From the NCBI RefSeq assembly GCF_030704535.1, contig NC_081821.1, positions 1,441,001-1,505,000 of the forward strand: 64,000 nucleotides of DNA, given 5' to 3'. The translations under genes were made by a program, and so were the position numbers. The DNA comes from Vitis vinifera. Lineage: Eukaryota; Streptophyta; Magnoliopsida; Vitales; Vitaceae. The notes beneath the pieces were generated by a model. It searched no databases, was not told the DNA's origin, and worked only from the letters and a program-made list of their open reading frames with translations. Position 1 is the first letter of the stretch. The number at the start of each line of letters is the position of its first letter. This document shows, in pieces, positions 10,801-22,200 of this stretch.

Positions 10801-13407
10801 TGTCTGGAGCAGGTCTTATTCATTCAGATCATCCCCATTTCCTGGACAGGACTCTTTACAGCGAGTTATAATATTTGGCGACTTGGGAAAGGTATCATCA
10901 TCAACAAACAAAATTTATAAAGAACAAAAATGAAGAATATTTCTTTTCATATGCACGTAGTGTTAGGCACAAATTTGCAGTTTAGTGTCAGAGCATCTAT
11001 ACTTTAGGACATCTCTGAAAGCTTATTTCTCAAGAGGAGTGTAAGCCAGAGGTGTTGAGACCCAGTACATTATCGATGATGTATTGGCCTAAAGAAATAG
11101 GTAAAATGCCATTAGTCTATTGACAATACCAATTATCCCTAGCTGCCTCAAGCAAACATTCTTTCTCTATTGTTGTTTAGATCATGGAAACTCTTTAGCT
11201 TTCTGGCAAAAAATAGCCGATCAGGTTGGGTATTATCATGTTAGTTATAGGATACGCCAATAGTTAAAGTTCCTCGAAAGATGGCACTAGTACCATCAAT
11301 ATTAACTGCTCTTTCAAAGCTATTTAGGCTAAGCTTCTGTAATCAAAAGTAATGAGAACAAATTTCGTATATATACATGCCCTTTCCTTTCAATCTTATA
11401 TTGTGCTGTAAAAGAATATGATGAGAAGCAATTCAACAGTACCTGTAAGATAAATTGAATCTTGATCATGGAGAAAGAAAGTTTCATTTCTGTTAATATC
11501 TTTCAGGCAGAGCGTGATGGTTCAAATGAATATAGTAACTATCAGCCGGGTTCACTCAACACGACAGATCAACTCATAAAGGACTTGCCCAACTTTGACA
11601 TAGTTTTCCATATAGGAGACTTAACATATTCAAATGGGTACCTCTCGCAATGGGATCAGTTCACTTCACAGGTGGAGCCAATGGCGTCAACTGTACCATA
11701 TATGGTTGCTAGGTTTGTGTTCTTGTTCATTACCTTTTGACATGAATTAAATTTGAGGCATTGCCTTATGCTACTGATTGAAATACGTTCCATTTGATTT
11801 CTTCTGCAGTGGTAATCATGAACGTGATTGGCCAAATTCGGGATCCTATTATGATGGGACGGACTCTGGTGGGGAATGTGGTGTGCCAGCTGAGACTACA
11901 TTCTATTTTCCTGCGAAGAACAGATCTAAGTTTTGGTAAATACTTAAAAAAATTTCTTTTAGTTCTTAGGTTAAGACTTCCATTAGAGGAAACCCTACTG
12001 GCTTCTAGCTGAATTCTGCATCTGCAATAAATTTGAAATATTAGGACGGACAGAAGAAAAACGATATGGGTTTATTACTGGACAGGCCATTGAAGAAATT
12101 TCAAAGTCATCTGGCTCAAACAACTTAGTAGCCAGTGTTGGAGCTTTCAGTTGCTCACTGTGCAGCTGTTGTTTTGTTTGACTTGAAGCCTGTTGACTCC
12201 ATTTTTGATACATTAGCCTAAGCTTTTGGCTTTGGATTTTTTTCTAAATACAAGATGATGTCGGTTTCACAGGTACTCGGCAGACTATGGCATGTTTCAT
12301 TTTTGTGTAGCGGACACCGAAAATGACTGGCGGAAGGGAACCGAACAGTACAGGTTCCTTGAGCATTGTCTTGCATCAGTGGACAGGAGGAAACAGCCTT
12401 GGTTGATCTTTACTGGTCATCGGGTCCTTGGGTACTCCTCTGAATTTTGGTATGCCTTGGAGGGATCATATGCAGAGCCCGGGGGAAGGAAGAGCTTGCA
12501 GAAGCTTTGGCAGAAGTACAAGGTGGATATTGCATTATTTGGCCATGTCCACAACTATGAAAGAATATGCCCTATTTACCAGGTACAAATCCATAGAAAC
12601 AAAACTACACCTTCTACAAACCATGATTATTCTTGCAAGTAGTCATAAAGTCTACATAGATTGTGGTTTAAGTTGCAGAGTTTGGTCAGTGGCCCTTATG
12701 GCCATTAAAATTTACAATGAGGACCACTTTTGAAACAAATGTTCAAAATGACCCCTTTATGCATTTTCGATCTAAGTATTGCCAAAAAGTTCACTGAATG
12801 CATTTCATTCATTCTGAAAGCAACTGAAAACCAGAGTTATAAAGGGTTAGAAGTTGGATTATCCCCACATCACAAATCACACAGAACCAAGAATCAATTT
12901 TCCTATCATTTGTGGCTTCATAGCCGCCATGACAGGCAAATTAGACGGTTAACTAGAGCTCTAATACCATGCAGGGTAACCAACTTAAGCCGACCAACTA
13001 GGCCCTAGATTACCTTCCCTATATATGATTAATTCTGAATTCCATGCCTTCTTAGAGAGCTTTCCAACTTCCAACTGCTATGTACAACAATTGTATCATA
13101 ATCTTCTGAGTTTGGTCAAGTCGATTCTGATATCTTCCAATGTTTTATATTGATGCAGAATCGGTGTGTGAACCCTGAAAAATCTCACTACTCTGGCACA
13201 GTGAATGGGACTATCCATATCGTGGTTGGAGGGGGAGGGAGCCACTTATCCGAGTTCGCTGATGAGGTACCCAGTTGGAGTATTTACAGAGATTACGACT
13301 ATGGATTTGTCAAAATGACAGCGTTCAACCACTCATCTCTTCTATTTGAGTACAAGAAGAGCAGTGATGGGAAGGTATATGATTCTTTCACAATCTCAAG
13401 GGACTAG
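7749..13407 (+). CDS. PAP27: Purple acid phosphatase, PAP27 type, copy A (C-terminus shortened, 600 aa)
   Basis: Twelve exons join in frame: 7749-7934, 8048-8139, 8493-8565, 8654-8776, 9266-9358, 9511-9640, 10588-10669, 10759-10891, 11507-11712, 11810-11935, 12273-12582, 13159-13407. A hydrophobic N-terminus (about residues 8-28) looks like a signal peptide. All five dimetal blocks are visible: GDLG (D301), GDLTY (D342, Y345), GNHE (N375, H376), the His of TGHR (H464) and GHVH (H506, H508). The Arabidopsis PAP24/PAP27 group is often annotated as probable inactive, so activity is open. Compared with copy B, a four-base-shorter stretch after the codon for Asp600 gives an immediate TAG and removes the last 19 residues. 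Several replacements are at sites conserved in relatives (GDLPY to GDLTY, ERTCP to ERICP, GRES to GRKS, PARTVGW to PAHTVGW). Probably a decaying paralogue, though still largely intact. Confidence 0.9.
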
Positions 13408-14340
13408 ATGTCAAGGCCTGTGTGCATGATGGCTGTGAGCCAACTACTTTGGCAAATTGATAAATAAATACTTTAAATGGTTAGAGGAAATCCTTGTGTG
13501 ATTTATTATTCAATAATGTTGTAGAGCCTCTTGGCTTGTTAATGAAAAGTGTGTATAATGCTGCCGCATAGGCTTGTGAGACGAAATTATTTTTAAAAGT
13601 AATATATATTTGCTTTTTAGAATGGAAAATAATTTTCTATTGTAAAAGGCCAAAGTTGATAAATGATTTTTTAAAATAAATTTGATGTGTTTTTAAGGTT
13701 TTTTAAAATTCCATTTATCTCGGCTCCTTATAGGGCGAATTTTAAAAGTTCCATAATTTTTGACACTGAAATTCATTTGGTTGGTGAGAAAATAAGAAAA
13801 TTGTTCCATGCATTTACAAGATAAATCCACCATATAAAAATATGGGGTTTTTAGAAAATTGTTACAAAACTAAATATAGTATCAGGGGTTGTATAAATCT
13901 TCCACAAAACCGAGATATAAATAGCCCAACATGGGCATACATTCATAATCCAAGGCCTAATAGAATGATTACTTGCCAAGCCACGTTCAAATACTAATGA
14001 AGAAACTGCTCAGCCAAATTAATGAACAGTGATGGCCATTAGTCGATTTACCTTGCCTGAGGACAAGCTGCAGTCTCCCAACTCCCATCTCCAATGCCAT
14101 TTCCAGCAGCATCACAGCTATGCAGGCAGCATAGAGAGTATCAAACACCTTTGATATAGAGGAGGCTAATGGGGTTTGCTGCTGTGTTGTCCTGGTACCA
14201 TTATAATGTAGGTATACACACCCATGAAATCTGTAAAAAGGTGTCGTGATTTGATGTGATTATGTTTGTAGAGAAACAAATGGAAGAGTTGATGATCTTG
14301 CTATTTCAGAGGTAACCACCATATTTAATGTTTGAAATGT

Positions 14341-15034
14341 GGGGCCTGTTTGGCAACCCGAATTTTTTTTAAGGAAAAAAATAATAATTAATAACTTCAA
14401 TATGAAAAATAGTTTTCTTGGTTCATTTTATGAGGAGGTGCTAAACATTCATGTACAATACAAAATTTCCTAAAATATTCTCAAAATTTCAATCAGTTCT
14501 TAGAATACTATGCAAAAAAAAAACACTTGAAAACATTTCAAATTTGTTTCTAAAAGCAATTTGCATTTAAAACAAATTTGCAAAAAAACTGTTCAAAATT
14601 TACAAACACGTTTTCTAAGTTAGAAAATTATTTACTGTTTTAAAGAACAAAAAACCGTTTTAAAAAACAGTTTCCAAGCATGCCCCATGGCATATTTGGG
14701 AATGTCTTTTAAAACAGTTATCAAAAAATGGTTTTTAAGAATAATTTTCAAAAAACAATTTTTAAGAATGATTCTCAAAACACAGTTTTCAATTGTTTTT
14801 AAAAAATAAACTCTATTTGAGATTTCTAATATGAGAAACAGTTTTCTTGGCTTGTTTTTCATGAGGGTAGTATGCACTTAGGTAGAATGCAAAACTTTTC
14901 AAAGGGCTAAATTTTGTTTTAAAAAAGAAACAGTTCTCAGAACAAATTCTCAGAAAGTTGTTTTCTGTCAAAAGGTTGCCAAATTTGTTTTCTGAGTTAG
15001 AAACTATATTTAAGAATAGTTTCCAAACAGGTCC
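14341..15034. mobile_element. CTGTTTGG-ended MITE (hAT-like), unit A
   Basis: The left end GGGGCCTGTTTGGCAAC and the right end GTTTCCAAACAGGTCC are inverted copies. The interior is full of AAAACAGTTTT-type self-complementary wording and would fold back on itself. There are no coding frames. Similar termini recur at 36582-36957 and 62659-62989. The hAT assignment is by resemblance of termini to known plant MITEs; I could not identify an 8-bp target duplication. Confidence 0.65.
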
Positions 15035-15237
15035 TAGATTTCAAGCTAGGGTGAGAGATCGGTTTTTAAGCATAATAGAGGCATTAAGGTGCTTGCTTAT
15101 AACCGTTTACATTGATTGATCAGTAACTTTTCTATTAATAATCTATTTTTTTTGTTACCAAAAGAAAGTCTGATATTGTTTTCTTTGTTATAGGAATTGG
15201 AAAAGAATACCTCCGTCGCAATCACCAAGAGTCATGG

Positions 15238-16620
15238 TCAACCGGCCATCTCCACATCACAGGCTTCCTTTTCTTGATCATTTGTCGAGGTAATGGATGC
15301 TAACAGATCATCAATGCTCAGAGGAGAATGCCTAACTGAATGCTGGAACATGACCTGAAAGTATTAAGTAACAACAGGGTTTCATAATCCAGAAAGTTTT
15401 TTGCACAACACTATACAAAAATAATAGGTATGAACTAAGAAGGTAACAATTGCAGAGATACATTAACTCGGTTCTTGGCAGTACAAAAAGACTAGAAAAA
15501 ACCAGAGAGCACCGGTTATAAGCATTCAAATATGACACACAAACATAATGTGGCTTAGATACTCCAAAAGAGATTTTATTTTGATGGAGAGAAAGGAACA
15601 TATAAGCCAACTACCAATTCAACGTGACCATAACAAGGTACATGAAGCCATTTCTGGTTATTTCATCATTACAATTTCAAAATGTCAATGGTTTTTCGTT
15701 CTGTTGTCATTAAAATTTTAATGTGTAGATGCCATTGAAATGCCACATATTTAGAGGAATATTTGCCATTGCTGATTTTCAAGGCAATTTCCTCTTTTTC
15801 TTTTTGATCTTTTTATCAGATCACATGTGCACAGGCAAAGCAGATCAGGCAGATAATAATACCTTCTCAGAAATCTAGCAGAGCTAGAATCATGATCTAC
15901 TTCATAGGAAGGATTATGACCAACCACCATTTCAGGGAAGGTTAGAAAACTGACTGTCAACTCGAATTTTTGCAACCATTTTTTGAGGCATTTCATATTT
16001 ATTGCTATGGATTTATCACTAATTGGGACCACGTGGCAATTGAACCAACCTTCCAAAGTAGAATCTAAAATTCCACCAACCTTGGAATAACTATCTGCGA
16101 AAGCACGTGCTCGATTCACCTTGCCCAGGTAGTGTAGATCAGCCCTTTCAAGCTTTCCATCCACAAAACTCAATCCACCATCACTAACAGCAAATCGTAG
16201 AAGGTTTCCTGAACAGAGCCCAGACTGGAAAATTGAAGAACGTAAGTTATAAATATTAAAAAAAAAAAAAAGGATTTTAAAAATAATAAGGAAAACAGCA
16301 CATAAAAGGCAATTACATGTGGCTGCTAGGCAACCAGCCAGTTGCCAATGTAAAACAGTCCCTTGGACTCCTACTGTACCAATATGTAGAACTATTAGAA
16401 AAATGAATTACTGTGCCACAAACACTTAGGTACAGATAATCATTCTAATTAGGTTAAAGGATTGAAGGCCAAATTAAACACCTGATCAGCTGTAGGCATT
16501 TTATTTATAAATCTGCATTAACCAAACCTTTTGTATGAAGTCCCCATCTAAGGACCCAAATACAACAGGAGGATCATCTGATGTTGTCAGGTTTCCATCA
16601 TCTTGTAGCTCCAAAACCAC
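15238..16620 (-). pseudogene. Orphan 3' tail of snurportin-1 (exons 5-7 only)
   Basis: Three exons (16528-16620, 16081-16224 and 15238-15354, minus strand) match exons 5-7 of the full snurportin-1 gene at 26722-32376, each shifted by exactly 11484 bp. All three frames are still open and splice sites are kept, encoding the last 117 residues. Exons 1-4 and the promoter were not included in the duplicated unit, because its right edge falls in intron 4. As it stands it cannot make snurportin: the nuclear-import N-terminus and most of the cap-binding fold are missing. It lies tail-to-tail with PAP copy A, so any transcript from it would depend on a new promoter. The sequence is nearly identical to the parent over introns as well as exons. 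Confidence 0.9.
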
Positions 16621-17195
16621 CTGATCATACCCAAAAAAAAAAAGGAAAAAGAAATAGAAAAAATCACCAGCCAAACACAACAAATAGCTAATTACCATAC
16701 ACACATCTGTGCACATGCAGACTTTTAACTACATAAAAATGAGATTTATTAGTCTTTGATTTTCAACTTGAAAACTACATTCCTCACTTTGACTGCATTA
16801 CCTCTATCTCTTGTCTTTTCCAATGAATGTGTAGATCTACAGGGAAGATTTTTCTGGAGATGGGGCTATCACTTTCCCAGGAAACTGTTGCTCTAAGAAA
16901 GAAAGAAAGATCATTGAAGTGAGTGCACCCAAGTGACAAAGTGAAGCTCAAGGTATGTGTTTTTTATGCTTAATTGGGCTTTTTTCCACAGCCTTTTTCT
17001 CCATGTCTCGTCCAAATTGATTAATTCTCTCTTCAGTTCTCACATTCACAAACACAGTCGACTTTCCCATATTTATTTATTTATTTATTTATTTTATTTT
17101 ATCTAACATTATCGAGATTAACTAATCCATTATGGAGATAAGATTACATCCAAAATGTATCTTTGAGATTATTGATAAAATAATTCCTCTTTTTA

Positions 17196-18240
17196 AACTC
17201 TTGTTCTTTTACAAATCTTCTTGCTTTTGTAAAAATGCACAGGAAATATATTATGATAAAAGCTTGTTTCAATTACATGACATTTATCTCAACTGTAGAT
17301 GAAATGATCAACCCCTCTATCAATCTCTCCTACCATGTCCTGCTGCTTGATTATATAAATGTATTGGCCTTTTTGCTCAATACTATATATTTAATGGATT
17401 TTTAAACACTTTACTCCATAGCTTTAAAAACCGGATTGGATCGGCCAGTTCAATTGCCAGCCGGTCAGGTCAATTGGGCTGGAAAGTGGTTGGATTGGAA
17501 TTGGATCGGTTAAACTAGTGGTCCGATTGTTGGAAACCCCACTCCCTGCAACCCTATAGGAACCTTTTTTTGCTTGTCCCCCTCCTCTCTTCTTTTAGAT
17601 TTTTTTTAATTATTTTTTACTTCATGTCATTATTATTTATTTATTTTTATTTCATGATGAATACTTATAATTTTAATTTTAATTTCTAATTTGAAACTAA
17701 TTTTTTTATTTTTAAATAAATTTTTAAATTTTAAATAATATATAAATTATTATGTCACCGGTTCAACGTCCGATCAATGAATCGTGAATCGTAACTTTTT
17801 CAGTTCAATGAATGTTAATGAATAGTAACTTTTTAAGTTCAATGAATCGTAACTTTTACAGTTCAATGAAAATAGTAACTTTTTAAGTTCAATGAATCGT
17901 AACTTTTACAGTTCAATAAACTGTAACTTTTTCAGTTCAATGAATCGTAACCTTTTTAGTTCAATGAACACTCCAATTATAAAGACATTGCTTCCCTCTG
18001 TATTAAAAACACAATCATCCCATATTACAAAGGGTCTGATTATGGTATCAGATGGTGCCTTTCGGTATCATATATAGAAAAGGTGCCACAAATAAGGAAA
18101 TGTCAAATGTACAAATGGGTTTCATTATTTTGTGTCTTATTCTGTTGTACTTATAATACATGACATTTCTTTATGATGTATATTTTGGGTCTTATTATGT
18201 CGTACTTTATAAGTATGCATCAAGGATTTATTGTTTTATA
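17196..18240. mobile_element. About 1.04 kb insert specific to unit B
   Basis: Flanking sequence in unit A runs straight from CCTCTTTTTA into the TTTCACTCATTTCAATTCTCC block, while unit B has about 1045 extra bases between them. The insert contains Pu/Py-mirrored CCGGTT/GATCGG wording near 17430-17530, a minisatellite (17784-17970) and a fold-back segment near 18093-18178 (GGAAATGTCA against TGACATTTCT). No protein is encoded. It may be a non-autonomous transposon or, equally, sequence deleted from unit A. The family was not identified. Confidence 0.5.
17784..17970 (+). repeat. Minisatellite, unit about 23-28 bp
   Basis: About seven imperfect copies of AGTTCAATGAATCGTAACTT(TTTC), arranged with alternating TTTACAG / TTTTTA / TTTTTCAG spacers. 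It lies within the unit B insert, upstream of PAP copy B. Confidence 0.8.
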
Positions 18241-19292
18241 GGCATAATTTCACTCATTTCAATTCTCCTGTAGTCATCAAAGTCAAAAGTCGGACAAGGA
18301 AGCAAAGTTTGAAGCACCTTGGAATATCTTTGGTATCTTTTTAGTTATAATATTGCTTTTCTTTTTTCTTTTTCTAAGCAGACTTGTAGGCACAGCAGGA
18401 CTCGAAACTTCCGCTAGACAAATCTTCAACCATGTTACAGAAAAAATTTAAAGTTAAAGGTATTATATATTTATTTATAATATAAAATTTTTCAAAATAT
18501 TTATACAATTTTAATTATTTTTCAGAGCACCAAATATAAAAATTGAAAATACTTTAAATTTGGTTTTAAAAAGTAAAATATTTTATTAAACCTAATCTCA
18601 ATAAATAATATTTTGAAATTATAATTATCACCTCAACTTAGAATAAAATAAAATAAAAAAACCATTATGAAAAGTTCCCACAGATCAATCCCCTCTTCTG
18701 CTCTCATTGAGAGGAAAATAATGGACAACATTATTGCGTTGTCACAAACCGTGTTTTAAGTGAAGTCTACCCAATTATTAATCGTTCCAATTTATTGACT
18801 AAAATATCCTAAAAATTATTTTGATGTTTAAATGAAAGGAAAATACTGAGATCCAAGCTACTGGTATGTGTCGGGTCATTATTTGCTGATAAATTTTTTT
18901 AAAAATTTACTGTAACTTTTTTTTAAAAATATATTAAAACAGAAACTGAATAAATAAATAAATAAATAAAACAACTTGGGAGTATTCAATCATACCCGAG
19001 ATTCGAGAATCGTTTTTCATATACTTGCTTTGGGAGGAAGTTGATTGTTGAATGGAACAGTTACCAGTTGGTCGTTGCCGTCTCCCTCTAAAAGTCGCCA
19101 GAAAGAGAGGGAGAGAGAGTTATGTGGGGGGGGTGGGGGGGCGGCCCGTCTTCAATCTCTCCCCCAGATATCTAAAAGAAAAATATATTCGTATAAGTCC
19201 AAAGTCAACAGTGACATCTTTTGAATATACATACAGCATCTTCCCCATTTGTAAATCCCATCTGCAAGAGCTCTGGGTTTTGGGTATTGGAG

Positions 19293-22200
19293 ATGGTGGG
19301 TGTGCAGAGAATGTGGGTTGTGTTGTTTTGGACTGTGTTAAACTTCTTCTTCTCTGGTTTGGTTGATGGGTTTGTTTTAGGGGAGCAGCCACTATCGAAA
19401 ATTGCCATCCACAGGATCACTCTTGGCCTTAGTAATTCGACTTCCATTAGAGCTTCTCCGATCCTCCTCGGCTCCAATGTGAGTATTTGATTTCTGGGTA
19501 ACTCTGGTTTTTCCTTCATTCAACCATTTTCTCTAACGGGTATCTTGCTACTTTGAATATTGCAATTCAGCTATTTGGGTTTTGATTACAGGGTGAGGAT
19601 ACTGAATGGGTGAGTGTTGATCTTGAGCATGATAATCCATCCGTTGGTGACTGGATTGGGGTTTTTTCTCCTGCAAACTTCAAGTAACGTGCCCATCTTC
19701 AAGCTTTTTCCTTTGCTACTTTGGCTATGTTTGGATCCAAAAATTTGAGGGAAATAGGAAAAATGGAAGAAAAGAAAGAAAAAGTGAATAAAAAAAGTTG
19801 ATTAATTTTTTTATATGCTATTCCGAACTCATCTAACTTATTTTAACCCTTTAATATAAATATTAAAAAAATTTAAAAATATATTAGTTTTTAAAGAATT
19901 TTAATTATATTTAATTTTCTTTGATATTTTTTATATTACAAAATCATTTTCCTTAATATTCTTTACTTATTTTCCTGTAACGAAGCATAACCTTTCTATA
20001 TGTTATTGAATGGAGTAGAAGTCATTCTTGTTTAAATATGGCAGCTCATCCACCTGTTTGCCGGAAAGCTCAGAATCAGAAGACCAGGCTCCATATATAT
20101 GCTCAGCCCCAATTAAGGTGTGTAGATTGTGAGTAAGAAAGAAATTGTTACATCATTTTGATTTGAATTTTGGTGTTAAGATCACATTCAATGCCTGTAT
20201 TGCAGTATAAGTTTGTGAAAGACACCAACTCAGGTTATACAAAGACAGGGAAAGCTTCTTTGAAGTTCCAAATAATCAATCAGCGGGCAGATTTCTCCTT
20301 TGTGTTATTTTCAGGCGGGTTGTCAAAAGTGGGTTCTTTACTCTATTGTCCCCTTGTGTTTGAATCGTCCCCATCCTCAGGATTCATTGATGATAGCTTC
20401 CTGTTTTTGGCTTTTGTTGAAAGAAATATCGGTATCGTAGGAGTTTTATTAAACATGAAAGAATTTCTTGCATAAACTAAAATAGAGCTTCTACAAAAAT
20501 CAATATTTTCCTAGCTTTCATATTAAACTATTTTTCAAGGCCAGGAATAGAAGCTCTTACTGAACTTAAAAAAATGCTTCTGGCTTTTTAGAGGTCGATC
20601 CAACCAGGACCTAAGTTTCTTATGTAGTATTTTGGTTTTTCAAACACATTTATGAAACACATTTAAGAAATTAAGGATTGACATCCTAGTTCTGGAGTTC
20701 AACTCTATTGACTTGTGCTACATGGTTTTTCCTTTTAAATTGTTTTAGTTTATGACATAGTTTGATGAATTTGGGATAGTTAGACATCGAACAAATGATT
20801 GAATATTTGATGTTGCAGCCAAAACTGGTGGCAGTTTCGAACTCTGTATCATTTGCAAATCCTAAAGCCCCCCTTTATCCACGCCTTGCTCTGGGAAAGG
20901 CTTGGAATGAAGTAAGTTTATCCTAATTCATCTCTTTTGCAGGGAAAATTTAGCTACTTGGATGGTATTTTGTTTCATTAGATAACTAGAATTGTTGACA
21001 TCTAAACTTACATAAACCCAGAATTGTTAGTCTCATTTTCTTGCATTTTCTGTTGTCTTACAGATGGCAGTGACATGGACAAGTGGCTATAACATAGATG
21101 AAGCCGTTCCATTTGTTGAATGGGGTCTAAAGGGAGGACATCAAAAGCGCTCGCCAGCTGGAACATCGACATTTCACCAGAACAGCATGTGTGGTATGAT
21201 AATCTCATCCAACCATAGTTGCTACAGTCTTTTGTTTATTGTTAAATTCAGTCTGATCATGCCAATCTTTTAAATAATTAAATTCACCATGCTTTAAGAA
21301 AACACTAGATGATGGTCCCACTTCCATTTGATTATTCACTTGCAAGTTATGCTTTTTATATGCCTTTTTACCAGCCAGCTACATAAAAAGAGTATTCGAT
21401 TGACAACTTCATTTTGGTATGAACTCACTATTTCTTTTCATTTTGAGCAACTCCTTGCTTTGCATGGAGTAGACTATTAAAAGAAAGATCAAAATTTCTT
21501 GCATAATGAAATTTAATTTTCAAAGTTGCACCAACCCAGATTCCTACTTGAGATTGTTGCTCGATTTCATTGTTTGCAAACATTTCTCATTATATTGCCC
21601 TTAATAGAGGTTGGATAGTTCACTATCTCCTCAATCTCATTCGACTACTAGAAAGGTTTGTATTTGAATAACTACATACCACAGTCAGAACAAATACTTA
21701 AAGCTTATTTTTTGAGTACCTTTTTGGTTTGGGTCAGAGTGTACATTGATAATTATTCTTTGACAATGATAGACTTTGTTGATTAGCTTAGTTTAAAGTA
21801 AGAAGAGGGAGCTTGTTTTTTGTTATCCTCTTCAAGCGTGCTTTTTGGGCACCGTTTGTATATATTGTGTCGTTTGCTGCACCATTTGCTTATGTGGTAT
21901 TAATATGTATAGGCTATTTGCCTATAAAAAAAAAGGGGGTTTTGATGGTTAGGTTGCTTGCTTATACTCTCTGCAAACTGATTTTACTACAATCCTGTGC
22001 TCTCAATAGAGCTTTTAGATTAGCTCCACTCACTTTGAGGATCAAAAAGGGTTTTTGCATGCATTGGTTTCAAATATAACATTACGCTCAATGGGTTAGG
22101 TCTGCATGAAACATAATGAAGTTGCCTTATTATTCTGCAGGTTCACCGGCACGTACGGTTGGATGGCGTGATCCAGGTTTCATACACACAAGTTTCTTAA

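Larger units (their letters stand above)
5930..16826. repeat. Tandem segmental duplication, unit A
   Basis: This stretch repeats in 16827-28252 in the same orientation. The left edge is at GTGTAGATCCACAGGGAAG (about 5933), matched at about 16831. The right edge is at CTTGTCTTTTCCAAT, found just before 16826 and again just before 28252. Offsets run from about 11.6 kb (PAP exon 1) to 11.48 kb (right third). The unit holds PAP copy A and an orphan 3' tail of snurportin-1. Unit A lacks the roughly 1.04 kb insert of unit B and has a longer G-tract. Its first 200 bp, up to about 6130, match unit B closely but hold no recognised gene. Confidence 0.95.

Noticed and set aside
15751-16173. 140-codon minus-strand frame, identical at 27235-27657
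   Set aside because: It is snurportin exon 6 running on into its intron past the GT donor, not a separate gene. Conservation between units comes from the duplication.
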